Source of the DNA: DUPU01 sp050952465
Lineage (GTDB): Bacteria > Bacillota > Dehalobacteriia > Dehalobacteriales > Dehalobacteriaceae
Reading direction: 5' to 3'
DNA: 63,388 bases
Assembly (NCBI GenBank): GCA_050952465.1
Contig: JBMNKZ010000013.1
Location: forward strand, 1 to 63,388
The notes beneath the pieces were generated by a model that saw only the letters and a list, made by a program, of their open reading frames with translations, was not told the origin of the DNA and searched no databases. Position 1 is the first letter of the stretch, and each line of letters begins with the position of its first letter. This document shows, in pieces, positions 56,229 through 63,388 of the stretch. Both the position numbers and the translations under genes were made by a program.

Positions 56229-56515
56229 TCTCCGTCCGGCAGTTTTCTGCCTTTATTATATCAGGTTCATTTAGTTTTGTAATTTCGTGTCTTAATCTAT
56301 GGGTACATTATATTGTAATCTCCGTTAAAATTTGGACTTTCCTTTATACACTTGTCGATTTATAAAAAGTTTTGTCTATGGCCTTTAAATTACCATTGCA
56401 CCTCTCAATTGCAAAAACTCGATTTGTATTTAATCAGTGTATCTTCTACCTCGTGCCAGATTCAGCTATTATCTCTGAATGTGTCACCATTTGTCCAATT
56501 TTAAATTTACAAAAA

Positions 56516-56911
56516 CTACTCATAATATTCCTCGATTACCTTTTTAGCTATCGGAACATCTGCCGGTAAAAGGTCATATTTTAGTAAATCGTTTATTTTA
56601 ACCCACTTGTACTTGTCATGCACAGATATCTGAATTTCTCCATCAACTATAGTGCAATAATAAGCAATTAGATTAATGTTCATATTACCGTAATCATAGG
56701 CCACCTCGGTACAAAATTTATCAACAGTAACTATTATATTAAGCTCTTCTTTAAGCTCCCTAACAAGACATTCCTGTGGGGTTTCATTAATTTCGATTTT
56801 CCCGCCTGGAAACTCCCAACCACCAGCAAAGTTTTCTTTTGGTGCACGCCTTGTAATTAACACTTTATCCTCGTCGATGATAACACCGGCAGTGACTTTT
56901 ATAGTTTTCAA
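56516..56911 (-). CDS. Nudix hydrolase (MutT/NudG-like)
   Basis: 131 residues with a complete Nudix box (GGKIEINETPQECLVRELKE, then ELNI). The N-terminus VTAGVIIDEDKVLITRR and the FAGGWEFPGGK segment are typical of 8-oxo-dGTP or CTP pyrophosphohydrolases of the MutT/NudG type. It probably cleans the nucleotide pool; the substrate is not proven. Confidence 0.88.
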   Translation of the reverse strand: MKTIKVTAGVIIDEDKVLITRRAPKENFAGGWEFPGGKIEINETPQECLVRELKEELNIIVTVDKFCTEVAYDYGNMNINLIAYYCTIVDGEIQISVHDKYKWVKINDLLKYDLLPADVPIAKKVIEEYYE

Positions 56912-57043
56912 TCTTTATCACCTCTTAAAACTTCAGTAAGGATTGCTCCAATTTCTCTTTAAAAAGGGTTAATTCCATACTCGTTTCGTACAGCTATATA
57001 TATTCAAATCCAACCGTATCCAAATCATTGTGAAGCCTGGAGA

Positions 57044-57505
57044 TTAACAGTTTTTAACCATTTTATAATTCACCAATGTAATACCGTTGCGGATAACTTT
57101 ATTTTCTGCTTCAACTGTATAACCTTGTTTTTCAAAAAAGGGCTTGGCGGTAATTGATGCATTCGTTTTAAAGTTAAATATACCTGCTTTTCGTGCGCAC
57201 AATTCTAATTCTTTTACCAGGGCTATAGCAATACCCCTACGCTGAAAATCCTTATGAACATAAAGCTTGTCCAGGTAGCCGGTATCATCCATGTCCGCAA
57301 ATCCTACGATTTCTCCGTTTATTACTGCGACAAATGTATTATGCGCTATAAAAGAACTATTCCAAACTTCCAAATCAACACTTCCCGTTGCCCATGCGTT
57401 CAACTGCTCATCTGTATAATCCTTGGCATTGATTGTATGCACAGTATCATAAAACAGTTTTGCCATAAAAGTACAGTCCCTTGGTTTATATTTTCTAATT
57501 ATCAT
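57044..57505 (-). CDS. GNAT N-acetyltransferase
   Basis: 153 residues of the YafP/PhnO-like GNAT type: FYDTVHTINAKDYTDEQLNAW, LDKLYVHKDFQRRGIAIALV (acetyl-CoA loop) and FKTNASITAKPFFEKQGY. GAGGTAAC precedes the ATG. The substrate is unknown. The bases upstream of its start recur at about 60800, showing a duplicated segment. Confidence 0.85.
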   Translation of the reverse strand: MIIRKYKPRDCTFMAKLFYDTVHTINAKDYTDEQLNAWATGSVDLEVWNSSFIAHNTFVAVINGEIVGFADMDDTGYLDKLYVHKDFQRRGIAIALVKELELCARKAGIFNFKTNASITAKPFFEKQGYTVEAENKVIRNGITLVNYKMVKNC

Positions 57506-57522
57506 AGTTACCTCATTATTAT

Positions 57523-57693
57523 CTAATTATCGGTCAACACGATCATTTAGGAAATGCATAATATAAGTGAACACATCAACCTCACTGCCACTTATGAAAA
57601 AATGCCTCTAATAATTTATATTTCGGTAACGCCGACCGACTTTAAATAGTTGTAAATGCCATCGTAATATTTAGTCAAGCGAGTTTTACCGTA
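57523..57693. repeat. Duplicated segment, copy A
   Basis: About 170 bp from ATCGGTCAACACGATCATTTAGG to AGTCAAGCGAGTTTTA recur at 60810-60980 with a few differences. Part of it is the end of the DUF2075-like remnant. Confidence 0.85.
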
Positions 57694-57775
57694 ATCGTTT
57701 CATTTTGGAATAAAAATGACCATTCCTTGGCGCACTCTTGTCAGCAGCACTCGATATGAATTTTTTAGAAAGGTG
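57616..57775 (-). pseudogene. C-terminal remnant of a DUF2075-type helicase
   Basis: The minus frame reads FLKNSYRVLLTRVRQGMVIF, a stop, then TRLTKYYDGIYNYLKSVGV and TEI. The pattern YRVLLTRxRxGMVIF is the last helicase motif of DUF2075/Schlafen-like DNA/RNA helicases. The in-frame stop and missing N-terminus mark it as dead. Confidence 0.65.
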
Positions 57776-57825
57776 CAGCTTTTCGATTTCGTTGATATTT
57801 AGTCCCGCAATCATATCTTCCCTAC

Positions 57826-58368
57826 TCATTCTGTGTGTTTATCTGATATAGCCTTAAAGTTTGTTGTTGAGGTAGATTCTTCGTATGAGTATATTACTGT
57901 ATAATCAAAAATTTCATTAGTTTTAATGTTACGAATTGATGTTGTTACTGCACCATTTCCTTTATACGATAAGCGACTACCATCAGCTATTTCGAAACTT
58001 TGTACTCCCTCAACTTCATTCACTGCAAAATTTATTTTTTGAGCTGAACCCTCGGTAATGAAAGCTAAGTTACAGCTATTGTTCTCCTTTTTATCATAAA
58101 ACAAAATTACCGCCTTTAATCGTGGTATTTTATCATCGTCAACTAAAACACTATCAGTTACCTCATAATCATTAATATCGTTGTTTGCCTTAAATATGGC
58201 TAAGGCATCATCCTTGCTAAATTCCTTGCCGTTTGGTATTCTTGAATTTGATGGAGATGATTCATTGTTATATGTTTTCTGCCTACCAGATAAATTATCC
58301 CCTTTAGAACATCCTGTTGTTGTTGCAATCAAAGTGAATATTAAAATTATACCTAATATCTTTTTCAT
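57826..58368 (-). CDS. Lipoprotein of unknown function (gene Y)
   Basis: 180 residues: lipobox TTGC (Cys20), a Ser/Asn-rich linker, then a small domain (FSKDDALAIFKANNDINDYE .. VVEGVQSFEIADG..). I do not recognise the family. It is intact here but internally deleted at 35372, while its neighbour gene X is intact there and truncated here. Confidence 0.65.
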   Translation of the reverse strand: MKKILGIILIFTLIATTTGCSKGDNLSGRQKTYNNESSPSNSRIPNGKEFSKDDALAIFKANNDINDYEVTDSVLVDDDKIPRLKAVILFYDKKENNSCNLAFITEGSAQKINFAVNEVEGVQSFEIADGSRLSYKGNGAVTTSIRNIKTNEIFDYTVIYSYEESTSTTNFKAISDKHTE

Positions 58369-58456
58369 ACTATTCTCCTTATTCTTTTGAACTAATTACT
58401 TCGCTTAATATAAAAAATGTGGTTTAAACCACTAAAAATGATGCCCGTAACAAGTA

Positions 58457-58565
58457 TCAGTCAATTTTAGGAATTTTGTTTACTTCTGAAATAGATGTAA
58501 CTTTAGTATCACTATGCCAAGTAATGTTCTTCCTATATAGTTTATTAGATGTAGCCATAACTGTT
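58457..58565 (-). pseudogene. Truncated copy of gene X
   Basis: The last 35 or so codons of the gene at 35589-36113 recur here (ITWHSDTKVTSISEVNKIPK), with small differences. The similarity ends near 58565, where unrelated sequence begins. Confidence 0.8.
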
Positions 58566-58619
58566 TCAATTAAGGCTCTCCTTTTTTTCTTTTCCGGACT
58601 TTCGTTAATTATCCCCACA

Positions 58620-58670
58620 ATAAAAACCTCCTGATTGGTGTATTTATTCTACATCAACCAAGAGGTTTAC
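58620..58670 (-). terminator. Terminator after the GNAT gene at 58689
   Basis: On the minus strand AAACCTCTTGGTTGATG pairs with CACCAATCAGGAGGTTT and is followed by TTATTG. Confidence 0.65.
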
Positions 58671-58688
58671 ACAAACTATGGGATAGTC

Positions 58689-59078
58689 TCATTTTGCTTT
58701 AACCTCAAATATTGATCCCTCTCTACGATATCCAAGTTTTTCGTAATACGGGTCGACATCGCTCATCACATAAATCGCTTGATTTGGAAAGTCCTTTAAC
58801 ACCCGTTCCATAAGGGTTTTACCAATTTGCTTTCCCCGATGTGTTTTTCTTACGAGCAAATCATATATATAGACACCGAAACCATCGTCTTCACGACAGC
58901 GCGCATAACCGCACAAAAGGTTTTCATCATAAACGACATATGTGATGCTTGATTCAAGTGCCTTAATATATTTACTGCGACCAACCGGTCCGTGATAATC
59001 AATCCAGTCGTCTCCCTCATCGATGAGCAAATCAAAAAGCAAAGTTTCATCTGCTTTACTGTATTTCCTAATTTCCAT
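58689..59078 (-). CDS. GNAT N-acetyltransferase
   Basis: 129 residues: MEIRKYSKADETLLFDLL, YIYDLLVRKTHRGKQIGKTL (acetyl-CoA loop) and MSDVDPYYEKLGYRREG. Short but complete GNAT fold. It starts 12 bp after the end of the broken DUF3788 gene and is probably co-transcribed with it. Substrate unknown. Confidence 0.82.
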   Translation of the reverse strand: MEIRKYSKADETLLFDLLIDEGDDWIDYHGPVGRSKYIKALESSITYVVYDENLLCGYARCREDDGFGVYIYDLLVRKTHRGKQIGKTLMERVLKDFPNQAIYVMSDVDPYYEKLGYRREGSIFEVKAK

Positions 59079-59090
59079 TCATTTCACCGT

Positions 59091-59577
59091 CTATTTTATG
59101 TTTTTCCTAAAATCAGCTAGCAAGAAAACTGCCTCAAACATTTCATCCGAGCACAAGTCGAAAACAATAGGAAAGTATTTTAATTTTCCCATTTGTTGTG
59201 AAGCTGCTATCATTAGCTTAACCTCATTGTCAAGCGAAAGACTCAATACATCTGACGGGCTTTTTCAGGGAAATAGATGGTCACCTTGAAAAAACCGTCC
59301 CAGATCGATAGCCAGAAAATGGTTTTTTCATTTTGACCGCCTCGAACGCCTGTCCATTTATAGAGTCCTTTTGCCAGCCACGCTTGCCATCGTTGTAGTA
59401 ACGCCATTCTAAATGAATATCGTGGCTTGTAAGTTCATTGATAAACTTTATATAGGCGTTGTTCGATTCCCCAAGCGCCTTTGCAATAACGTCACTTGAC
59501 GGTTGGATATCAGGGTTTATAAGTAATTGTTCCTTGGTTGATCTCATTTCTTCAGTTTCCGGTTTTTTATTATCCAT
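59091..59577 (-). pseudogene. DUF3788 protein with two frameshifts
   Basis: The ATG at 59577 overlaps the end of the upstream GNAT gene by 8 bp. The frame begins normally (LGESNNAYIKFINEL, LEWRYYNDGK). One missing base near 59397 shifts it; the next frame gives WLAKGLYKW and KTIFWLSIWDGFFKVTIYFP. A second missing base near 59255 shifts again; the last frame gives LSLSLDNEVKLMIAASQQMG and ends at TAG 59093-59091. Restoring two bases yields a complete DUF3788 protein. Confidence 0.8.
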
Positions 59578-60103
59578 TTCCCACCGATATTAAATCTTTA
59601 CGCATAATAAAATCTGTTTGTTCTTCTTCTCCCATAAAAAAGGAATGTTTGCCTATTTCATAAAACCCATTCTTTTTATAGAATAAAATAGCTTTATGAT
59701 TTCTTTCCCAAACACCAAGCCATACATATGATTTTTTTCGTGTATCTGCAATATCAATTGCCTTTTTTATTAGGGCACTACCCAAACCTTTCCCTTGAAA
59801 TTCTTTTGTTACATATATTCTTTCAATTTCTAAAGATTGTGGGTCATAAATATCGGTTTGTGCCTTATATTCATTAAATTTTATATAACCTGACAATTTT
59901 TCATCAGTATAAAGAAAATAAAAAGTTGAATTGCTATTTGATAATTCATCACGCAACTTATCAATATCATAAGCATGTTCAAGATAATCTTTCATATTGG
60001 ATGGTGTATTCATGTGCCCAAAGGTATCGCTGTATGTCTTGCAAGATAATTCTCGAAGTGTAACTAGATCACCCATCACACATTCTCTGAAAATAAGTGT
60101 CAC
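59570..60103 (-). CDS. PaiA-like spermidine/spermine acetyltransferase (GNAT)
   Basis: The GTG at 60103 is preceded by AAGGAG; the frame is open 48 codons further but that part is not GNAT-like. About 177 residues: VTLIFRECVMGDLVTLREL, LEIERIYVTKEFQGKGLGSA (acetyl-CoA loop), WLGVWERNHKAILFYKKNGF and the PaiA-type end GEEEQTDFIMRKDL. PaiA relatives acetylate polyamines; this substrate is inferred from the ending. Confidence 0.8.
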   Translation of the reverse strand: MTLIFRECVMGDLVTLRELSCKTYSDTFGHMNTPSNMKDYLEHAYDIDKLRDELSNSNSTFYFLYTDEKLSGYIKFNEYKAQTDIYDPQSLEIERIYVTKEFQGKGLGSALIKKAIDIADTRKKSYVWLGVWERNHKAILFYKKNGFYEIGKHSFFMGEEEQTDFIMRKDLISVGNG

Positions 60104-60221
60104 TTCTTTATGCTCCTTTCCAAATCCCTCACTCTGCAGTAAATACCAACTCTCTTTTCGCGCTTTAGAGGTAATGGTTAAGGCTTGTATTGATATGTTC
60201 CGCTTCCCAAGTTCTATGTGG

Positions 60222-60656
60222 TTACTCGTTAATTGCCTCGATACCAAGCCGCTTTAGCTTCTCAAGGTGATCTAACATATTCTGAAGCACCTCCGGTGAG
60301 TGCCCCTCCCATTCCATGACTTCGCACACTACTCGCAGAGGCGACTTAGTGCGGTAAGACCTTGTCGGATTCCCTGGGAATTTCTTATCAGTTAAATTTG
60401 GATCATCCTCGAAGGTACCGGTGGGCTCCACTTGATAAATCCGCCCTGGCTGGTTACCAACCGCAAGCTCTGCTCCCCATATAGCTGCATCCATGGTTGC
60501 GGTAAAATAGATGAAGTTTGCCTTTTTTCGTTCGCCATAATTAGAGCTAAATCCAGGTTTCAGCAAATCCCCCGGATTTAAGTCAGCTTTTGTGCCATGG
60601 TAGAACGGTCCGGAGTCCAATGTCCCGGATAATGACTGTTCGTTCTTTTTATTCAC
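60222..60656 (-). CDS. arr: Rifamycin ADP-ribosyltransferase (Arr)
   Basis: The GTG at 60656 follows AAGGGAAGGA and gives 144 residues, the usual Arr length; the frame is open 17 codons further without a ribosome site. Diagnostic segments: GPFYHGTKADLNPGDLL, SNYGERKKANFIYFTATMD, AAIWGAELAVG, RIYQVEPTGTFEDDPNLTDK and FPGNPTRSYR. Arr transfers ADP-ribose from NAD+ to rifamycins and inactivates them. It sits in a run of small GNAT-type genes next to an IS, so it is probably acquired. Resistance is inferred from sequence. Confidence 0.92.
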   Translation of the reverse strand: MNKKNEQSLSGTLDSGPFYHGTKADLNPGDLLKPGFSSNYGERKKANFIYFTATMDAAIWGAELAVGNQPGRIYQVEPTGTFEDDPNLTDKKFPGNPTRSYRTKSPLRVVCEVMEWEGHSPEVLQNMLDHLEKLKRLGIEAINE

Positions 60657-60809
60657 TTTTATCCTTCCCTTCCCGAGGTACTGGCTGTTGCCATTACCTT
60701 TCCTCAAGATGTAATATTTACGACGATCACATTTCCTTCCTCCCCTGCTTTATGCTCTAACACCTTTCCTCTTATTCATCGACAATTAGGTTCTTTATCG
60801 GATTATCAT

Positions 60810-60980
60810 AGTTACCTCATTATAGGTCAACACGATCATTTAGGAAATGCATAATATAAGTGAACACATCATCCTCACTGCCACTTATGAAAAATGCCTC
60901 TAATAATTTATATTTCGGTAACGCCGACCGACTTTAAATAGTTGTAAATGCCATCGTAATATTTAGTCAAGCGAGTTTTA
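60810..60980. repeat. Duplicated segment, copy B, cut by IS copy 3
   Basis: Matches 57523-57693. It includes the end of the DUF2075-like remnant (TRLTKYYDGIYNYLKSVGV). It stops exactly where IS copy 3 begins; in copy A the sequence continues with CCGTAATCG. No gene is seen in 60657-60980. Confidence 0.85.
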
Positions 60981-61053
60981 TCTCTATAGCCCCCTAATAG
61001 ATTTGGAGAAAATACGTGTAGTATGTTAACATTTTATTAGGGGGTAGATTTTA

Positions 61054-61365
61054 ATGAAAAACAAGCAATACAGTGATGAATTTAAGGAATTAATAATTAA
61101 AGAGTGCCAGGAAACAGGTAATGTGGCCTTAGTAGCCCGGCGGCATGAGATGTCACCTAACACTATTCATACTTGGTTAATGAAAAATCGAAAAAATGGT
61201 TCTGTAAAAGCCTTACCCAAGGCTAAAAAGCAACGCGAGAAAGCCATGGAAAAAAGACTTAAAGAAGTTAGTACAGAAAATGACAGACTTAAACGTCTAC
61301 TTGCTGATAAAGAGCTGGAATTAGCTATTTTAAGAGAGTTAAGGGATATCCAAAACCCTCGGTAG
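61054..61365 (+). CDS. IS3-family OrfA (copy 3)
   Basis: Identical in protein sequence to OrfA of copies 1 and 2: helix-turn-helix plus coiled coil, 103 residues. Confidence 0.9.
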   Translation: MKNKQYSDEFKELIIKECQETGNVALVARRHEMSPNTIHTWLMKNRKNGSVKALPKAKKQREKAMEKRLKEVSTENDRLKRLLADKELELAILRELRDIQNPR

Positions 61366-62318
61366 CCGACAGATTTATTATAGCTAAAAGGTGGATAGAT
61401 AAGGGCTATAACGCTTCTTTAGTCCTTGACTCTGTCGGCCTATCTCCATCCACCTATTATCAAAGAGTTAAAGGAATCAAGCCTTATACCGATAATCAGG
61501 GATTAAGAAAAAGGACACCTGGGCGAAAAATACCAGGATACTCAGTCAACGTAAAAGGTAAGGCGGTTCCTGATGCAATAATAAAGGAAAATATAAAAGA
61601 AATAGTTACCGGAGATGGTTTTCCCTATGGCTATAAAAAAATTAATGTAACTCTTAAGGAGGATTATCAGCTTATCATAAACCACAAGAAAACATATAGG
61701 CTTTGTAAAGAACTAAATATATTAAGACCCCAAAGGAAGATATATCCATATCGTCCTAGAAAGCTGGCGAAAAGAGAAAAAATTACAGCTCCAAACCAGC
61801 AATGGCAAATGGACATTAAGTACGGCTATATTGAGGGTATGGCCAGGTTCTTTTTCCAATTATCCTTGATAGATGTATATGACCGATCAGTAATCGACTA
61901 TCATCTTGGCTTAAGTGCTACAGCCAGAGATGCCTGTGCTGTGCTTATAAATTCTCTTAAAAAACGCGGTTTAAAACCTGGTATGGATCTACCGGTAATA
62001 AGGACAGACAACGGCCCCCAATTTATAGCTAAGGTATTTGAAAAAACATGTTCGAAATGGAAATTAACTCATGAAAGAATACCGGTTAAAACACCTAATA
62101 TGAACGCCTATATAGAGTCTTTTCATTCAATCTTAGAAGATGAATGTTATAGCAGAAATGAGTTTACCAGTTTTACAGATGCTTACAAGGTTATAAGTGA
62201 ATATATGGCTTATTATAATAATCGCCGCAGACATGGCAGTATAGGATATATGGCCCCAGCTAAGTATTATGAAGCTGTTAAAAACAGCCAAATAGCTAGG
62301 GGAAAAATGATCGCCTAA
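61362..62318 (+). CDS. IS3-family OrfB (copy 3)
   Basis: Identical in protein sequence to OrfB of copies 1 and 2, -1 frame, DDE triad intact. Confidence 0.85.
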   Translation, partial: VADRFIIAKRWIDKGYNASLVLDSVGLSPSTYYQRVKGIKPYTDNQGLRKRTPGRKIPGYSVNVKGKAVPDAIIKENIKEIVTGDGFPYGYKKINVTLKEDYQLIINHKKTYRLCKELNILRPQRKIYPYRPRKLAKREKITAPNQQWQMDIKYGYIEGMARFFFQLSLIDVYDRSVIDYHLGLSATARDACAVLINSLKKRGLKPGMDLPVIRTDNGPQFIAKVFEKTCSKWKLTHERIPVKTPNMNAYIESFHSILEDECYSRNEFTSFTDAYKVISEYMAYYNNRRRHGSIGYMAPAKYYEAVKNSQIARGKMIA

Positions 62319-62535
62319 GGGCAGCCGTTTATCGAAGACCCTTTACATGGGGGAGGTGCCCGTGTTAGCCTATCTTTGGCTAGGGCCGCTAAATCATTGA
62401 TGCAGCTGGCCTCGGCCCTAAAGAACACGGGCACCAGGGGCCCCATGTCAAGGGCGGCTGCTTAGTAAATTAGAGCTTTCTTAAGTAAGAATAAGTTTTT
62501 AAAAGGGTTTTCTCCAATAATGGGGGTTCAAGCCG

Positions 62536-63255
62536 CGATTGATACCAATATACTCGAATTGCTTTTCAAAGGATTCATTACCGATAGTAGGATTCAGAAT
62601 CATTAAGTCTGTCATTGTTTTGAAGAAATCCATAGCACTTAAGTCTTCAACCTTGTTATTTAAAAGCAATTCATTAGCAGGTTTTATGCGGACTGCTTTT
62701 TTCATCCAGCGAGGTCAGTTTGAATTGATTTAATATTTTCAGGGCTTCTTCTTCATCATCCTTACCTTTTGAAAGAACACGTACTATAAGCCATGCAGTG
62801 TTTGTGGGAGATTTTACTACTGTTAACCCTGAGGACAAAGCACCTTTCCAATCCGGCCCTACAATGGCAAACTTGTCAGCTTTCGTTCCTGTAGTGCGGC
62901 GTCCTATACTGGAAAAGGTATTTGAATACGCATCCATGATTTGAACTAAATAGTATCTGTCATCGGTATCAGGGACGAAAAGAACTACAGGATTTTGAGA
63001 AAGATCCAGCCAGGCAGTGGAATAAACGGTATCAACATTGGGCGACACTACATCCTTGAACTCCGGTGAAATTGGTTCATGAAACAATACATTGGAGGCA
63101 GTAAGCACCGGTTGTTGGATTGTCGTATTTAATTTTGTTTGCAGCTGCCTTGTCCTTTCCATCACAACAAGGGGATATCCATATATATAGGCTTGTATAC
63201 CTAAACTGTATGCATAATTTTCACGGTATGAGCAAAAAAAGCTTTCTTCTTGCAT
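62536..63255 (-). pseudogene. DUF1254 protein, frameshifted and cut by IS copy 3
   Basis: The ATG at 63255 has AAGGAG upstream. The first 185 residues are DUF1254-like: YAYSLGIQAYIYGYPLVVME, VVSPNVDTVYSTAWLDL and VVLFVPDTDDRYYLVQIMDA. Near 62697-62702, in GATGAAAAAAGC, the frame shifts; the next frame continues VRIKPANELLLNNKVEDLSA and MDFFKTMTDLMILNP. At 62536 the IS right end replaces the rest, including the DUF1214 part. Family members are secreted or cytosolic proteins of unclear function, usually about 450 residues. Confidence 0.82.
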
Positions 63256-63388
63256 AATAAAAACTCCTTAAGATAATATATATTATTTATATGCAGGAAG
63301 GATTACTACCGTGATTATGCTTTATGATAATATAGACATTTTCAGCCCTTATATTTATCTTCCCTTGACATCAATACTATTGACTCAA
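63256..63388. other. Upstream region of the DUF1254 gene
   Basis: AT-rich, with AAGGAG before the ATG. No other gene is seen up to the window end. Confidence 0.3.

Larger units (their letters stand above)
54814..56307 (-). mobile_element. Second IS3-family element (IS150-like)
   Basis: About 1494 bp. The ends are TGTCCCC..AAGACACAAATTTCAAAATCTAAATG on the left and, reversed, TGTACCC..AAGACACGAAATTACAAAACTAAATG on the right, so inverted repeats are clear but imperfect. No matching target duplication was found (AAG left, TTA right). It carries orfA and orfB on the minus strand and differs from the three-copy element. Confidence 0.8.
60982..62535 (+). mobile_element. IS3-family element, copy 3
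   Basis: 1554 bp, apparently identical to copies 1 and 2. The flanks do not match (TTAT left, CGAT right), so there is no target duplication. The left side is a duplicated DUF2075 remnant and the right side is inside a DUF1254 gene, which points to a rearrangement at this copy. The leader hairpin is at 60990-61044 and the nested hairpin at 62321-62461. Confidence 0.9.

Noticed and set aside
62499..62705. A separate 68-codon gene starting MKKAVRIKPANELL
   Set aside because: It is the frameshifted continuation of the DUF1254 gene and its last codons are IS sequence.

Overview
The window looks like a chromosome segment of an anaerobic, low- to mid-GC Firmicute of the class Clostridia, probably a Peptococcaceae/Desulfitobacteriaceae-like sporeformer. 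This rests on an [FeFe]-hydrogenase fusion behind a Rex-type operator, a reversed rubrerythrin, a lysine riboswitch, an SLH-anchored surface protein, a DUF3231 protein, strong AGGAGG ribosome sites and TTG/GTG starts. The lineage is inferred, not proven. No rRNA, tRNA or CRISPR array was seen.

Region 1 (1-12 kb) carries signalling and uptake genes. They are a membrane GGDEF-EAL protein, an HD-GYP remnant, a PAS/degenerate-GGDEF/LuxR fusion, rubrerythrin, an amidohydrolase, and an amino-acid ABC transporter (SBP-permease-ATPase) behind a lysine riboswitch, so probably a lysine importer. A Q-rich lipoprotein, a DUF3231 protein and a small membrane protein follow. Region 2 (12-20 kb) has an SLH protein, an N-terminally truncated FN3 surface protein joined out of frame to a C-terminally truncated Xaa-Pro peptidase, an XRE-cupin regulator, and a frameshifted YeiH-type exporter divergent from its LysR regulator. 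Region 3 (20-36 kb) holds a 1157-residue hydrogenase fused to a GltD-like flavoprotein, a Panacea-type toxin-antitoxin pair with a frameshifted toxin, a MacAB-like export operon, ComFB, a racemase, DUF2207 and lipoproteins.

Region 4 (36-63 kb) is accessory. Three copies of one IS3-family element (1554 bp, same orientation) divide it. Between copies 1 and 2 lies a defence island on one strand: XRE, hsdM, rhuM, hsdS, hsdR (frameshifted), mcrB, mcrC. Between copies 2 and 3 lie a second IS3-family element and a run of small genes: Nudix, several GNAT acetyltransferases, a lipoprotein, a broken DUF3788 gene and a rifamycin ADP-ribosyltransferase (arr). Copy 3 cuts a DUF1254 gene.

Two themes cross the window. 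First, a family of small palindromic GGGGACGG/TGTGTCA repeats is scattered between genes, together with decayed pieces that look like REP-associated (Y1) transposases but no intact one. Second, many genes are broken by single-base indels, often in homopolymers, which may be real decay, phase variation or sequencing error.
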